Shown here: positions 24,103 through 35,314 of the stretch, piece by piece
Numbering within the stretch: position 1 is the stretch's first letter
How the letters are laid out: each line of letters starts with the position of its first letter
Program-made: the position numbers and the translations under genes
The notes under the pieces: model-generated
Told to the model about the DNA's origin: nothing
Seen by the model: only the letters and a program-made list of their open reading frames with translations
The model's database searches: none
DNA from: Tetracentron sinense
Taxonomy: Eukaryota; Streptophyta; Magnoliopsida; Trochodendrales; Trochodendraceae
DNA length: 64,000 bases
Assembly: GCA_015143295.1 (NCBI GenBank)
Contig: CM026564.1
Location: forward strand, 9,970,416-10,034,415
Direction: 5' to 3'

Positions 24103-24241
24103 GTACGCACAAGTTGATCTTGTCAAGGTTATAGTGTTGCTATGATATATGTTGTAGTATATATGTATCCTATGTGATGTTTTGCTATGCTTGGATCTAT
24201 GTGAATAGTTTATGTTATAACTTGGGTAGTTGAATTCTCAG
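24103..24241 (+). other. 139-bp GT-AG intron between gag and protease of element B
   Basis: Starts GTACGCAC and ends GAATTCTCAG. Removing it joins DDVVQ to GSLLVNECLARVLID in frame, which is how related elements read without an intron. Unspliced, the frame meets TAG 11 codons into the intron. The second copy has the same intron at 31152-31290, also 139 bp. Confidence 0.75.
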
Positions 24242-27200
24242 GTTCGTTACTAGTGAATGAGTGCTTAGCAAGAGTGTTGATTGACATAGGATCTACTCAT
24301 TTGTTTGTCTCACCTAGCTTTGCAAAAGGCTTTACATCCGAGCTGAGTAAGCTACCTCTGGAGTTTTCCATTTCGACTCCATTGGGCAAGTCTATTGAGA
24401 CAGATAAAGTGTATCGGGGCAGTGTTGTATAAGTCATGCAGCACGAGTTGCCAGTCGACCTGATCATTCTGGGATTTCAGGATTGGGATTTCGACGTCAT
24501 CCTAGGTATGGATTGGCTCTCAACTCACCATGGACACATGGAGTGTTTCGAAAAGGTGGTGAATATTAAACCCGCGGGTTGAAGCCATTTCATTTCAGAG
24601 GACTTCAGAGGAGAGACATTGCTCGCTTTGCAGTTCTCAGTCTCAAGAAGGTGGAAGTACGAGACTCCACATCCATTCCGGTTGTGAGTGAGTATATGGA
24701 TGTTTTCTGGAAACCTTACCGGGATTGCCTCCTGATCGGGCAATTGAGTTCACAATTGAGTTAGCTCCAGGCACGATGTCGATTTCTAAGGCTCCGTACA
24801 GGATGGCCCCTATTGAGCTGAAAGAGTTAAAGGAGCAGTTGGAAGAATTGCAAGGCCTTGGTTTCATTTGGCCAAGTGTCTCACCTTGGGGAGCTCCAGT
24901 GCTCTTTGTGATGAAGAAAGATGGGTCTATGCATATGTGCATTGACTACAGGCAATTGGATAAAGTGACTATCAAGAATTGTTATCCATTGCCACAGATA
25001 GACAACTTGTTTGATCAGTTAAAGGGTGCGAAGTTCTTTTCCAAGATTGACCTTCGATCTGGTTATCATCAGTTGAAGATCAAAAAGGAAGACATTCCGA
25101 AGATAGCATTTAGAACTCGATACGGCCATTACGAGTTCTTAGTCATGTCTTTTAGGCTGACTAACACGCCGGCAGCATTCATGGATCTGATGAACCGGGT
25201 GTTCAGATCATCTCTCAATCAGTGTGTGATCGTATTTGTAGATGATATCCTTGTGTATTCACAGTCACAGGATGATCACGCGAGAGATCTTCGCTTTGTA
25301 TTGCAGACTCTTCGAGAGCATAGACTTTATGCTAAGTTGAGCAAATGCGAGTTCTGGCTGAACAAGGTGTCCTTTCTTGGATATGTGGTGTCTGCCGAGG
25401 GTATCTCAGTTGATCCTACAAAGATCGAAGCTATGATGAATTGGGAAAGGCCGAAGAGTGTTACCGAGATTCGTAGTTTTCTCGGCCTAGCAGGATATTA
25501 CAGGAAGTTCGTGGAGGGACTTTCAAGCTTAGCCGCTCCGCTTACCTACCTCACGAGAAGGAACACTAAGTTCACTTGAAGTGAAAAGTGTGAGGCAAGT
25601 TTCTTGGAGTTGAAGAAGAGGCTTACCACAGCTCCTGTTCTCACAGTTCCATCCGGAAGCGGTGGCTTTGAGGTCTATAGTGATGCTTCACTAGTTGGAC
25701 TTGGATGTGTGCTTATGCAGCATAAGCAGGTGGTCACCTATGCTTCCCGTCAGTTAAAGGAGCATGAGCAAAACTACCCTAGTCACGACTTGGAGCTTGC
25801 AGCAGTCGTGTTTGCACTGAAAATTTGGCATCACTACCTCTATGGGGAAGAGTTCGTTATTTTAATGGACCACAAGAGCTTGAAGTATCTCTTCCTCCAG
25901 AAGGAGTTGAACATGAGGCAACGTTGATGGATGGAGTTCATGAAGGACTATGACTGTTCCATCCAGTACCATCCGGGTAAGGCTAATGTAGTAACCGATG
26001 CTCTTAGTAGGAAACCTTACGAGGTTATGGCTCACTTGAGAGTGCAAGAGTGGAAGTTGTTGAATGATATGTGTAATTTAGACACTACTCTTAGGCATGT
26101 CACCTATGGGCCGGTGATGTCCAACATTGTGGTTAACCCGCATATCTTGAGCCAGATTAAGGCGTTGCAAAATGCGGATATTGAATTGCTTGCTTACCGA
26201 GACAAGTCGGTTAGTAATGGCAGTCAGGAGTTCGCTTTGAATGGTGATGGTGCTATCACGTTCAAAGGCAGGTTGTGTGTTCGAGCCGACACAGTGTTGA
26301 GGGGTGAGATTTTGGATGAGGCTCATCGATACAAATACACGGTACATTCGGGAGGTACCAAGATGTATTAGAATCTGAAGAGTTACTACTGGTGGTGAAA
26401 CATGAAGAGAGAAGTCGCCGAGTATGTTGCTAGATGTCTGGTGTGCCAGCAGGTGAAAGCCGAGCATCACAGGCCGGCAGGTCTTTTACAGTCCCTTCCT
26501 ATTCTGGAATGGAAATGAGAGAATATCTCGATGGATTTCATTGTGGGTTTGCCGCGAACGACGAAGGGCTCCGATGCTATTCGGGTGATTGTAGACAGAT
26601 TGACTAAGTCTGCACACTTCATTCCTTACTGGACTACTTTCAATGCGAATCAGTTAGTAGCCCTGTATGTCAAGGAGGTGGTTCGTCTACACGTTGTGCC
26701 ATTTTCCATCATATCGGATTGAGATCCTAGGTTTACTTCAAGATTCTGGAAAACTTTTCAGGATGCTATGGGTTCTCGTTTAGAATTCAACACCGCCTTT
26801 CATCCTCAAACTGATGGGCAGACTGAACGAGTAAATCAGGTGGTGGAGGATATGCTCTGAGCTTGTATGTTAGATTTTCAGGGTAGTTGGGAGGAACAAT
26901 TATCGTTGGTTGAATTTGCCTACAACAACAGTTACTAGGCAAGCATTCAGATGGTACCTTTTGAAGCTTTGTATGGTCGCAGTTGCAGATCTCCGCTAAA
27001 CTGGGATGAAGTTGGTGAGAGAAAGGTACTTGGTCCTGAGTTGATTGAGCAAACCGCAGAAAGGGTCAAGATTATCCGGGAGCGATTGAAAACTGCTCAG
27101 GATAGGCAGAAGAGCTATGTAGATACTCGCCGCCGAAATTTGGAGTTCCGAGTTAGATATCGGGTCTTTGTGAAGATTTCGCCGAGTCAGGGAATCATGA

Positions 27201-27571
27201 GATTTGGAAGGAAGGGAAAGATCAGTCCTAGGTACATAGGACCATTTGAGATCATCACGAGGGTTGGTGAGGTTACTTATAGGGTAGCACTACCGCCTCA
27301 CATGGCAGCGATCCATAATGTATTTCACGTCTCGATGCTTAGGAAATACATTTCGGATCCATCTCACGTCATTGCTCTTGATCCTGTGGAGATTAGAGAG
27401 GATCTCACGTTGGTTGAGCAACCAATTCAGATTTTGGATCGTCGAGATCAAGTGTTGAGGAACAAGACTATCCCTTTAGTCCTTGTAAAGTGGCAACATC
27501 ATTCCAAGGAAGAAGCTACATGGGAACGGGAGGCCGAGATGAAGGAAAAGTATCCTCACTTGTTCGAGTAA
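24242..27571 (+). pseudogene. Element B pol: protease, reverse transcriptase, RNase H, integrase, chromodomain
   Basis: Protease: VLIDIGSTHLFVSPSF (about 24274), where related enzymes have DSG/DTG-ST. Reverse transcriptase 24725-25579: [34 protein letters not shown] and FVDDILVYS catalytic box. RNase H 25604-26020: [24 protein letters not shown]. Integrase 26330-27100: VARCLVCQQVKAEHH zinc region, SMDFIVGLPRT, FHPQTDGQTERVNQ, FEALYGRSCRSPLNW. C-terminal chromodomain-like end to 27571: PIQILDRRDQVLRNKTIPLV then KWQHHSKEEATWE. It is interrupted by at least eight stops (TAA in protease; TGA 25577; TGA 25925; TAG and TGA near 26369-26398; TGA 26516; TGA 26720; TGA near 26858; TAG near 26936) and by two frameshifts between 24560 and 24725. 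It cannot make active pol. Confidence 0.92.
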
Positions 27572-27646
27572 TTTTCCTTGTTGGTTTTGTATTTTGGTTT
27601 TTGCATGTTTTGATATCGTTCAAATTTCGAGGACGACATTCCTATA

Positions 27647-27658
27647 AGGGGGGAGGGA
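27647..27658 (+). other. Element B polypurine tract
   Basis: AAGGGGGGAGGGA directly before the TG of LTR2, the expected plus-strand priming site. Confidence 0.85.
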
Positions 27659-29532
27659 TGTAAAGCCCCAAATTTTCATCTCACGTATTTCTGGATAGTG
27701 TGTGATTAGTGCCCAAGTGTGATTTTGTACACTTAGGGGTCTTATGATTAATATACGAGTTTGAAATTATGGAGTGCATGTTTCAAGGGTCTATATATCG
27801 CTAAGGAGTGTGTATTAAGCATGAAAGAATGTTAGAAGTGGATTGGAGAAGATCCAAGTAGTGAAAACCAGGTTTTTCAGCAAAACAGCGGATCACCGAT
27901 CGCTCGGTGACATCCTCCGATCGATCGGTCAACTACCGATCGCTCGGTAGCTATCGCGCGGTCAAGAATTTTGAATGGGGAAATTTTCCAGAGAGGTTGT
28001 TTTCAACCGAGCTCTCGGCTGAAACCACCGATCGACCGGTAGGCCACCGATCGCTCGGTCTATACCACCGATCGATCGGTTATACGCAGAAATTCTTCAT
28101 TAAGGGTGTTTAAGACATTTGCCACCACCCTTTGCTTATATAAGGACTGGGTTCGTGCCTTTGGGTTTCGGAAACCCTCGATGCCTTATTTTTGGAGCTT
28201 TTGAAGAGGATAAGAAAGAGAGAACCTTGTTGTTGATCAAGCATGAGGAAGATCAAGTTCTTCCATTTTCTTTGGTGATTCCCAACCAAGAACCCACTGT
28301 TCTTGCTGGTTCCAGCTGTTGGGAATCAATGTCCTTGATTTCTCTAAGGTAGATACACTCTACTACGATCTTGCAATACTACTAAGTTAGTAAATGAGGT
28401 TCTTCTATATCTATATTATCTATGTATATCTATCTTGTTGGATTGTGGTGAGAAAGTATGTGTTTATATACTTGGATGAAAGATACTAATTATGATGCAC
28501 TCTAAGTGTTTGATAAAATACCTCTAAGGGATTCTATGCTTAAATATCATGATTTCTCTCATTAAGTTCATATGCTCGCATGTCTCTCATAAACCGATGT
28601 TTTCCACGGGTTTCTTAAAGTACAAAAAAGGGTTTTCGAATAAAGGACTTAAATGATGATTCTAAGTAACTCTAGGATTTTTCTAAGATCGGTTCACAAG
28701 CTCTACGGATCATACTATGCTCACAAGGAAACTCTATGATAAGCTCTAAGATCGTCTCACAAGCTCTACGGATCATAAATGAAAATGCTCTAAGATCTCT
28801 AAGGATATGCTCTATGTGCTCTATGGTATCTCTATGTCTCTATGGATCATAATGACTCTAAGTAACTCCATGAACTCACAAGGCTATGATTATCGCATGA
28901 CTCACACGGTTACAGTTTTGGTTTTGATTTTGGACCTCCTCTTACACGCTATTCCACAATTTCTACGCTTTAACATGTTTTAAGGGTTTCAATCTCCATG
29001 ACTTGTATGCTCTATGATTATTGCTTTATTATCATTAGTTTGTATACGCTGAGTATTCCACGCTCAGCCGATATTTGTTATCATCGCCAGGTGATCGGGT
29101 TCCATTCGATTTGTTTGGCGAAGAACCTTGGGTCGAGGAAGAGTACCATGACCCGGAGCCCTCCATGGATCATCCTCCGGGCGAAGGTCCCAGAGATAGA
29201 TGTCGAGACTTTGATTTCTGTTGATCGACAGACTTGGTCAATAGAGTCATTCAATATTTTGTTATGTGAGTGTGGGACTTGTCCACTCCACTTTTTGGAT
29301 CTTCACCTGTATATTTTGTTGGTTCATTCTTGAGCCAAGTTATAGGAGTATTCTCGTTTGCTTCCGCCATGTTTGTATTTTATTTCCGTTGCGTATTGTT
29401 TTCGTTTCCGCTACGTACATTGTGTTCTGACAGGTCTCCATGTGTGTCTTATATATTATATACTGGAGGTATGATACGGCGGTCACGAGTCAATGTATCC
29501 CTAACTCCTAGGGGGTATTTTGGGTCACGACA
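27659..29532 (+). repeat. Element B LTR2, 1874 bp
   Basis: Full LTR, TGTAAAGCCCC to GGGTCACGACA. Palindrome array 27894-28080, TATA at about 28137. It serves as 3' LTR of the first unit and 5' LTR of the second: followed at 29537 by an intact primer site. Confidence 0.92.
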
Positions 29533-29946
29533 GACTTGGTATCAGAGCTTAGGCATTAGGTCACACAAGCTATAGGGATTGGTTTCCCTTGGGCTAAGCG
29601 GAAGTAAGTTCTATGAATTGAACTTAGAACTCAAGATTGACACAGTTGTCTTAGGCTTGTTACCACGACATAACCGATATCAAGTGAATTCTTAGGTCGG
29701 TTTAGGATCTTAGTTTATCCTATGCTATCCAATTCAAGGTTGTCCTTCATCGTGTTACCAAGGGTAGATACCCAACGCAAGGATGTTAGTTACGCTAGGA
29801 CACTTCAAGTTATGATTATGTGTATACTTCGATGTATACGATATGTACGGTAATAGCATTTCATGATATTGAACTGCTATATGATGTGTGAGGTTGGTAT
29901 TCAAGTTAGACTTATGTTTTGCCAACTGATCTCAGGATTTGACATC

Positions 29947-31533
29947 ATGAGACGTGGCACTCGGGGTCGAGGTTACCACACTCGGAGGGCCGAGAGAAGA
30001 GGAACCGTTGTATTATACGAATGCCATGGATTGCATAGCCGAGACTTTGGCATTGTTGGTAGGGAGACCTACTCCTACCCCACCGGCTACTCCTGTGCCT
30101 ACACTGGTGCATCACACCGCGGGGCTTGAAGCTTTTCGGAGACTACGGCCTCTGACATTTTACGGAACCCTGGATCCAATGGTGGCGGAGTCTTGGATTA
30201 TGCAGTTGGAGAAGACCTTCCGGGCTCTCCGATGTACTGAGGAGCAAAGAGTAGAATGGGCTTCCTTCGTGATGGAAGGTGAAGCCGAACATTGGTGGAG
30301 AGCTGCCCAAAGGCAGAGAGATGTTGCAAAGGCAGGCGTGCCTTGGACTTTGGCAGAGTTCTTAGAGACTTTGAGAGAGCAGTATTTTCCCAGGTTCATT
30401 CGGGAACAAAAAGCGAGGGAGTTTATACTTTTGGAGCAAGGGTCGATGAGCGTAGCCGAGTATAAGGCTAAGTTCACCGAGTTGTCCAGGTTTGCTCCAC
30501 ATCTAGTGGCAACTAAAGACCTACGGGTCAGGAAGTTTGAAATGGGCTTGAAGGCCTTTATTCGAGATTGGGTATCCATTCTTCAGGTGGAGTCTTGGAG
30601 AGAGATAGTAGGAAAGGCGAAGATCGCCGAAAAGAATGCGGAAGATTTCATGAGAAGAAGAGACAGTGGCTTCGGGAAGAGTATGTCTCGGGGTCAGTCT
30701 AGTAGTTCATCGTCCGAGAAGAGGACTAGGACTGCACCGTACTAGTTCTCCCAGCCGATACCGGCTCAGAGACCTTCTTTTGTGCCTCAGGCACCGCGCC
30801 CTACGGCATCACAAGCTATGAGGGTTATGCCTCCGGCTTCCTCCGTATCACAGACTTTTGAGGAATGCACTGTATGTGGTCGTCGGCACAAGATCGGGGA
30901 TTGCCGAAGAATGTCAGGTGGATGCTTCCACTGTGGCGAGATGGGTCACATGATTCAAGATTGCCCGCATAAGCAGTCACAGTCTGGACCACAGGGAGTC
31001 TGACCTCTAGGCAGGCAGACTTCATTGCAGGGGTCTTCATCTCAGGCCTCCAGATCCTTGCCATCCACTCAGCAGCCTCGTCAGGCTAGTCAGGGAGGGG
31101 TCTTTGCCAAGACTGATAGAGACGCACAGGCATCTGATGATGTTGTGCAAGGTACGCACAAGTTGATCTTGTCAAGGTTATAGTGTTGCTATGATATATG
31201 TTGTACTATATATGTATCCTATGTGATGTTTTGCTATGCTTGGATCTATGTGAATAGTTTATATTATAACTTAGGTAGTTGAATTCTCAGGTTCGTTACT
31301 AGTGAATGAGTGCTTAGCAAGAGTGTTGATTGACACAGGATCTACTCATTCGTTCGTCTCACCTAGCTTTGCAAAAGGCTTTACATCCGAGCTGAGTAAG
31401 CTACCTCAGGAGTTTTCCATTTCGACTCCATTAGGCAAGTCTATTGAGACAGATAAAGTGTATCGGGGCAGTGTTGTATAAGTCATGCAGCACGAGTTGC
31501 CAGTCGACCTGATCATTCTGGGATTTCAGGATT
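29947..31533 (+). pseudogene. Element B gag copy 2 with intron and truncated protease
   Basis: Same content as 22898-24480: MRRGTRGRG start with the same early frameshift, capsid, TAG at 30743-30745, zinc knuckle CFHCGEMGHMIQDC, TGA at 31001-31003, 139-bp intron 31152-31290, then GSLLVNECLARVLIDTGSTH, here with the more canonical DTGSTHSF protease box. The same TAA appears in protease. The sequence stops at GFQDW and jumps directly into LTR3 around 31533 through a shared TGGG. RT, RNase H, integrase and the purine tract are missing. Confidence 0.88.
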
Positions 31534-32915
31534 GGGTTCGTGCCTTAGGGTTTTGGAAACCCTCAGTGCCTTATTTTTGGAGCTTTTGAAGAGGAGAAGA
31601 AGGAGAGAACCTTGTTGTTGATCAAGCTTGAGGAAGATGAAGTTCTTCCATTTTCTTTGGTGATTCTCAACCAAGAACCCACTGTTCTTGCTGGTTCCAC
31701 CTGTTGGGAATCAATGTCCTTGATTTCTCTAAGGTAGATACACTCTACTACGATCTTGCAATACTACTAAGTTAGTAAATGAGGTTCTTCTATATCTATA
31801 TTATCTATGTATATCTATCTTGTTGGATTGTGGTGAGAAAGTATGTGTTTATAAACTTGGATGAAAGATACTAATTATGATGCACTCTAAGTGTTTGATA
31901 AAATACCTCTAAGGGATTCTATGCTTAAATATCATGATTTCTCTCATTAAGTTCATATGCTCGCATGTCTCTCATGAACCGATGTTTTCCACGGGTTTCT
32001 TAAAGTACAAAAAAGGGTTTTCGAATAAAGGACTTAAATGATGATTCTAAGTAACTCTAAGATTTTTCTAAGATCGGTTCACAAGCTCTACGGATCATAC
32101 TATGCTCACAAGGAAACTCTATGATAAGCTCTAAGATCGTCTCACAAGCTCTACGGATCATAAATGAAAATGCTCTAAGATATCTAAGGATATGCTCTAT
32201 GTGCTCTATGGTATCTCTATGTCTCTATGGATCATAATGACTCTAAGTAACTCCATGAACTCACAAGGCTATGATTATCGCATGACTCACACGGTTGCAG
32301 TTTTGGTTTTGATTTTGGACCTCCTCTTACACGCTATTCCACAATTTCTACGCTTTAACATGTTTTAAGGGTTTCAATCTCCATGACTTGTATGCTCTAT
32401 GATTATTGCTTTATTGTCATTAGTTTGTATACGCTGAGTATTCCACGCTCAGCCGATATTTGTTATCATCGCCAGGTGATCGGGTTCCATTCGATTTGTT
32501 TGGCGAAGAACCTTGGGTCGAGGAAGAGTACCATGACCCGGAGCCCTCCATGGATCATCCTCCGGGCGAAGGTCCCAGAGATAGATGTCGAGACTTTGAT
32601 TTCTGTTGATCGACAGACTTGGTCAATAGAGTCATTCAATTTTTTGTTATGTGAGTGTGGGACTTGTCCACTCCACTTTTTGGATCTTGACCTGTATATT
32701 TTGTTGGTTCATTCTTGAGCCAAATTATAGGAGTATTCTCTTTTGCTTCCGCCATGTTTGTATTTTATTTCTGCTGTGTATTGTTTTCGTTTCCGCTACG
32801 TACGTTGTGTTCTGACAGGTCTCCATGTGTGCCTTATGTATTATACTGGAGGTATGATACGGCGGTCACGAGTCAATGTATCCCTAACTCCTAGGGGGTA
32901 TTTTGGGTCGCGACA
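31534..32915 (+). repeat. Element B LTR3, 5'-truncated
   Basis: Begins at the LTR position equal to about 21102, just downstream of the TATA box, so it keeps R-U5-like sequence and lacks the palindrome array and promoter. Ends GGGTCGCGACA. Followed by the rest of the LTR of element A. Confidence 0.9.
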
Positions 32916-33010
32916 AAATGAAAGGCCTCATGCCTTTACACAGACCACCAAAGGGTACTATTCATTGCCACTTTTCATAGTACAGTGAACTCAAATTCCA
33001 GGGTTCTACA

Positions 33011-33270
33011 CTCATCCTTTGGGGTAAAGCATCTAACCTTGATTTTTAGAACAAAAAAATGAAGATCTCTTTTTACTTCCTTTAATTGTGGTTAAGATTT
33101 ACTAACCCTTAGGGATCAAGCATCTTTTATAATTTTGTTTTAAGAAAGTAACGTGTTTTCTTTTAACTCCTTTAAATGTTGTTAAGATTCACTAATCCTT
33201 AGGGTTAAAGCATCTAACCTTGATTTTTAGAAAAGAAAATTGAATCTCTCTTTTAATTCCATTTGTAACA
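33011..33270. repeat. TTAAGATTCACTAACCCTTA minisatellite, right part
   Basis: Continuation of the array at 12110-12475 on the other side of element A: GTTAAGATTCACTAATCCTT, GGGTTAAAGCATCTAACCTT and related units. Confidence 0.75.
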
Positions 33271-33273
33271 CGC

Positions 33274-34757
33274 AAATTTCATGAATGTCAAATTGCCTCC
33301 ACTGTTGTGTGGAGTTTATTATTTGTGTGGTGGGACTATCCTTCCAATCCAGATAAACCCGGATTGTGAATCACCTTCCTTATTCGAGGAAGAACCTCTA
33401 CTTAAGAAGAAGAAGATGAGAACAAATACTGAATAAACTTATATTTTTATTTATTCTGAGGGGTTGCCCAATCCCCATGTAGGCATTACAGATGCTTCAT
33501 TGAGATCTTGAAATTTAGAAAGTAAAAGATAAGAGTGGTGGCCATTTTAAAGGCTCACCTAATATTTTCAATGTTGGGGGAAGGTCTTCTTCTTCTTCTG
33601 CTGAAGCTTTCTTTTTGCTTGCTGTTCTTTTAAGGGAGAAAATGAGTTTTTCTCTTTTCTTCTCTCTTTTTCCAAGGGTTTTTTCATGTGGGTTTCTTGT
33701 GAGAAATCCTCTATTTATAGGTTTGAGAGAATTCTCTTTGTTCTCTCTCTTTTGACTCCCTTCTATTTGGGGAAGTCAAACATGGGCTCTCCTCTTAGAG
33801 GAGGCCAACTCACGGTCTCCCTTATTTGGGAGACTCCAAGAATACTTTGTACTGGGTTTTCCCCTTTTGTGGTAAAAACCCTAATCCTCTATGAAAAGAG
33901 GGGGTGTGGATGCCAAATGACATCCCTTCCTGGGATAAATGGCATAGTCCTCATCATTTCCCTATTTTTTTTGAGTGCTATATGGCACCCCATCATGGGA
34001 TTCAAAAGAGGGGGATCCTTATCTTGGGTCCCTAATGTTAGGAGAATCTGCTTTTGAGATTCTTTAGGACATGGCAGTCAGCTACTGACTGCCAGTTTTT
34101 TAGTCAAAGGAGGGCCATGGGTCAGCTCCATGGATAAGTGTCAGCCTCTTGGAGAGTGACAACAAAAGATGGATTCGTGAGGTTTATCCTTACGGTTCAG
34201 ACAAGTGTCAGCTTCTTGGAGGCTGACACAAAAGAATGGATCCGTGAGGTTTATCCTCACGATCCAGACACGTGTCAGCCTCTTAGAGGCTAGCACCATA
34301 GAATGGATCTGTGAAGATTATCCTCACAGTCGAAATACGTGTTAGCCTCTCGGAAGCTGACACTAAAAGAATGGATCCGTGAGGTTTATCCTCACAGTCC
34401 AGACACGTGTCAGCCTCTTGGAGGCTAACACCAAAGGATGGATTCGTGAGGTTTATCCTCACCATCCAGACACGTGTCAGCCTCTCGGAGGCTGACACTA
34501 AAAGTGTATCTGTGAGGTTTTATCCTCACGGATAGGACACGTGTCAGCCTCTCAGAAAGCTAGCACTCAGGGTTGATTCGTGAGGATTTATCCTCGTGGA
34601 ATAGACACGTGTGAGCCTCTCAAAGGTTTACACTCAAAGTTGATCTGTGGGGATTAATCCTTACGGAATAGACATGTGTTAGCCTCTCGGAGGCTAGCAC
34701 TCAAGGAGTCATCCATGAGGCCTTATCCTCACAGATCATTCAGGCTATCAACATTAA
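33274..34757 (-). mobile_element. LTR-like/U3-like segment with TATA and tandem array (boundaries uncertain)
   Basis: On the minus strand a strong TATA (CCTATAAATAGAGG, complement near 33710-33722) is followed by a ~430-bp leader ending GCGTGTTACA. Upstream is the tandem array at 34130-34735. TG...CA ends can be proposed (TGTTGATAGCC to GTGTTACA), but no target duplication, primer site or coding part was found, so a solo LTR of an unknown family is only a guess. Confidence 0.4.
34130..34735. repeat. ~67-bp tandem array carrying G-boxes
   Basis: About nine units, each with GTGTCAGCCTCT and GAGGCTGACAC (an inverted pair) and GTGAGG..CCTCAC (a second inverted pair). At least five units (near 34269, 34403, 34471, 34539 and 34605) contain the palindrome ACACGTGT with core CACGTG. 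The right-hand units are the most diverged. Confidence 0.85.
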
Positions 34758-34959
34758 ATGCTGATAGGAAGAAAGGACTGTGCGTGCCATAGGCACATGC
34801 AATTATTAACCATCTCTCCGAGGGGTGGTGATTTGTTGTGTGCAGGTGCACTGCACCTGCGCAATGGACAGTGAGATTTATTGCCCACAAATGCCCCTTA
34901 GGATTTGAAAAGTTGACAATGAGCCATCCATCCGGATCTTGATACTTGGCAGTGACAGT

Positions 34960-35165
34960 GCAAAGGCGTAACTGCCCTCCACTTAGGATTTCCCTAACCC
35001 TTCGGGTCAGGACTAATCTCTGAGGGTGCGACGAAGCCCACAATCCGCCACACCAGGAAAGTCCGGAAAAATCCCAAGTGGGAGGGACCAGAAAGGGGGA
35101 GTGAGAAGTCGAACACAAGACCTTCCGCTTCATGAGGCATAAATCCTAGAAACCACTGATCCACC
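34960..35165 (-). mobile_element. Probable tRNA-derived SINE
   Basis: On the minus strand it begins GGGTGGATCAGTGGTTTCTA and carries GTCTTGTGTTCGACTT about 50 bases further, which resemble A-box and B-box promoter motifs of tRNA-derived SINEs. The body continues to GATTAGTCCTGACCCGAAGG, a phrase typical of plant SINE tails. No clean target duplication was identified. Confidence 0.5.
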
Positions 35166-35314
35166 CAGGGGTGGAGTCAAGATTCTCTTACATGGGGACT
35201 AATGCCCCTGAATGTTTTTTTTAGCCGAGTTTAAAGGTCATCACATATGTTTGTGTCCATTTGTAAGGAATATGTTTTTTCTCAGAAGTTTATGGGGGGA
35301 GGGGGGAGGGCTAA

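Larger units (their letters stand above)
20609..32915 (+). mobile_element. LTR retrotransposon B (Ty3/gypsy chromovirus, Tekay-like), three-LTR array
   Basis: Order: LTR1 20609-22483; primer site; gag-pol 22898-27571; purine tract; LTR2 27659-29532; second primer site; second gag and start of protease 29947-31533; 5'-truncated LTR3 31534-32915. Flanks are aaacc (20604-20608) and aaatg (32916-32920). The uninterrupted other LTR of A shows the target was aaatg, so the left duplication carries two changes. Clade: RT and integrase sequence plus a C-terminal chromodomain-like PIQILDRRDQVLRNKTI motif suggest Tekay/Del. Confidence 0.9.
12476..33010 (-). mobile_element. LTR retrotransposon A (Ty3/gypsy, Tekay-like, non-autonomous), interrupted by element B
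   Basis: Minus-strand element of about 8.2 kb when the nested element B (20609-32915) is removed. LTRs are 12476-15242 and 17886-20608 plus 32916-33010. Target duplication is cttat (12471-12475) against ctcat (33011-33015), one mismatch, inside the same minisatellite. In minus orientation the LTR begins TGTAGAACCCC after a purine tract (ACAAGGGGGGAGGA, about 15243-15256), and the primer site TGGTATCAGA (17874-17883 complemented) fits initiator Met tRNA. The internal region is only 2.6 kb with a damaged gag; protease, reverse transcriptase and integrase are absent. Confidence 0.9.

Noticed and set aside
34130..34735. Regular repeat-spacer look reminiscent of a CRISPR array
   Set aside because: Plant nuclear DNA; units are contiguous degenerate tandem repeats with no unique spacers.
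33274..34757. Possible endogenous pararetrovirus promoter region
   Set aside because: No movement protein, coat or RT motifs nearby; only TATA, leader and tandem repeats are visible.
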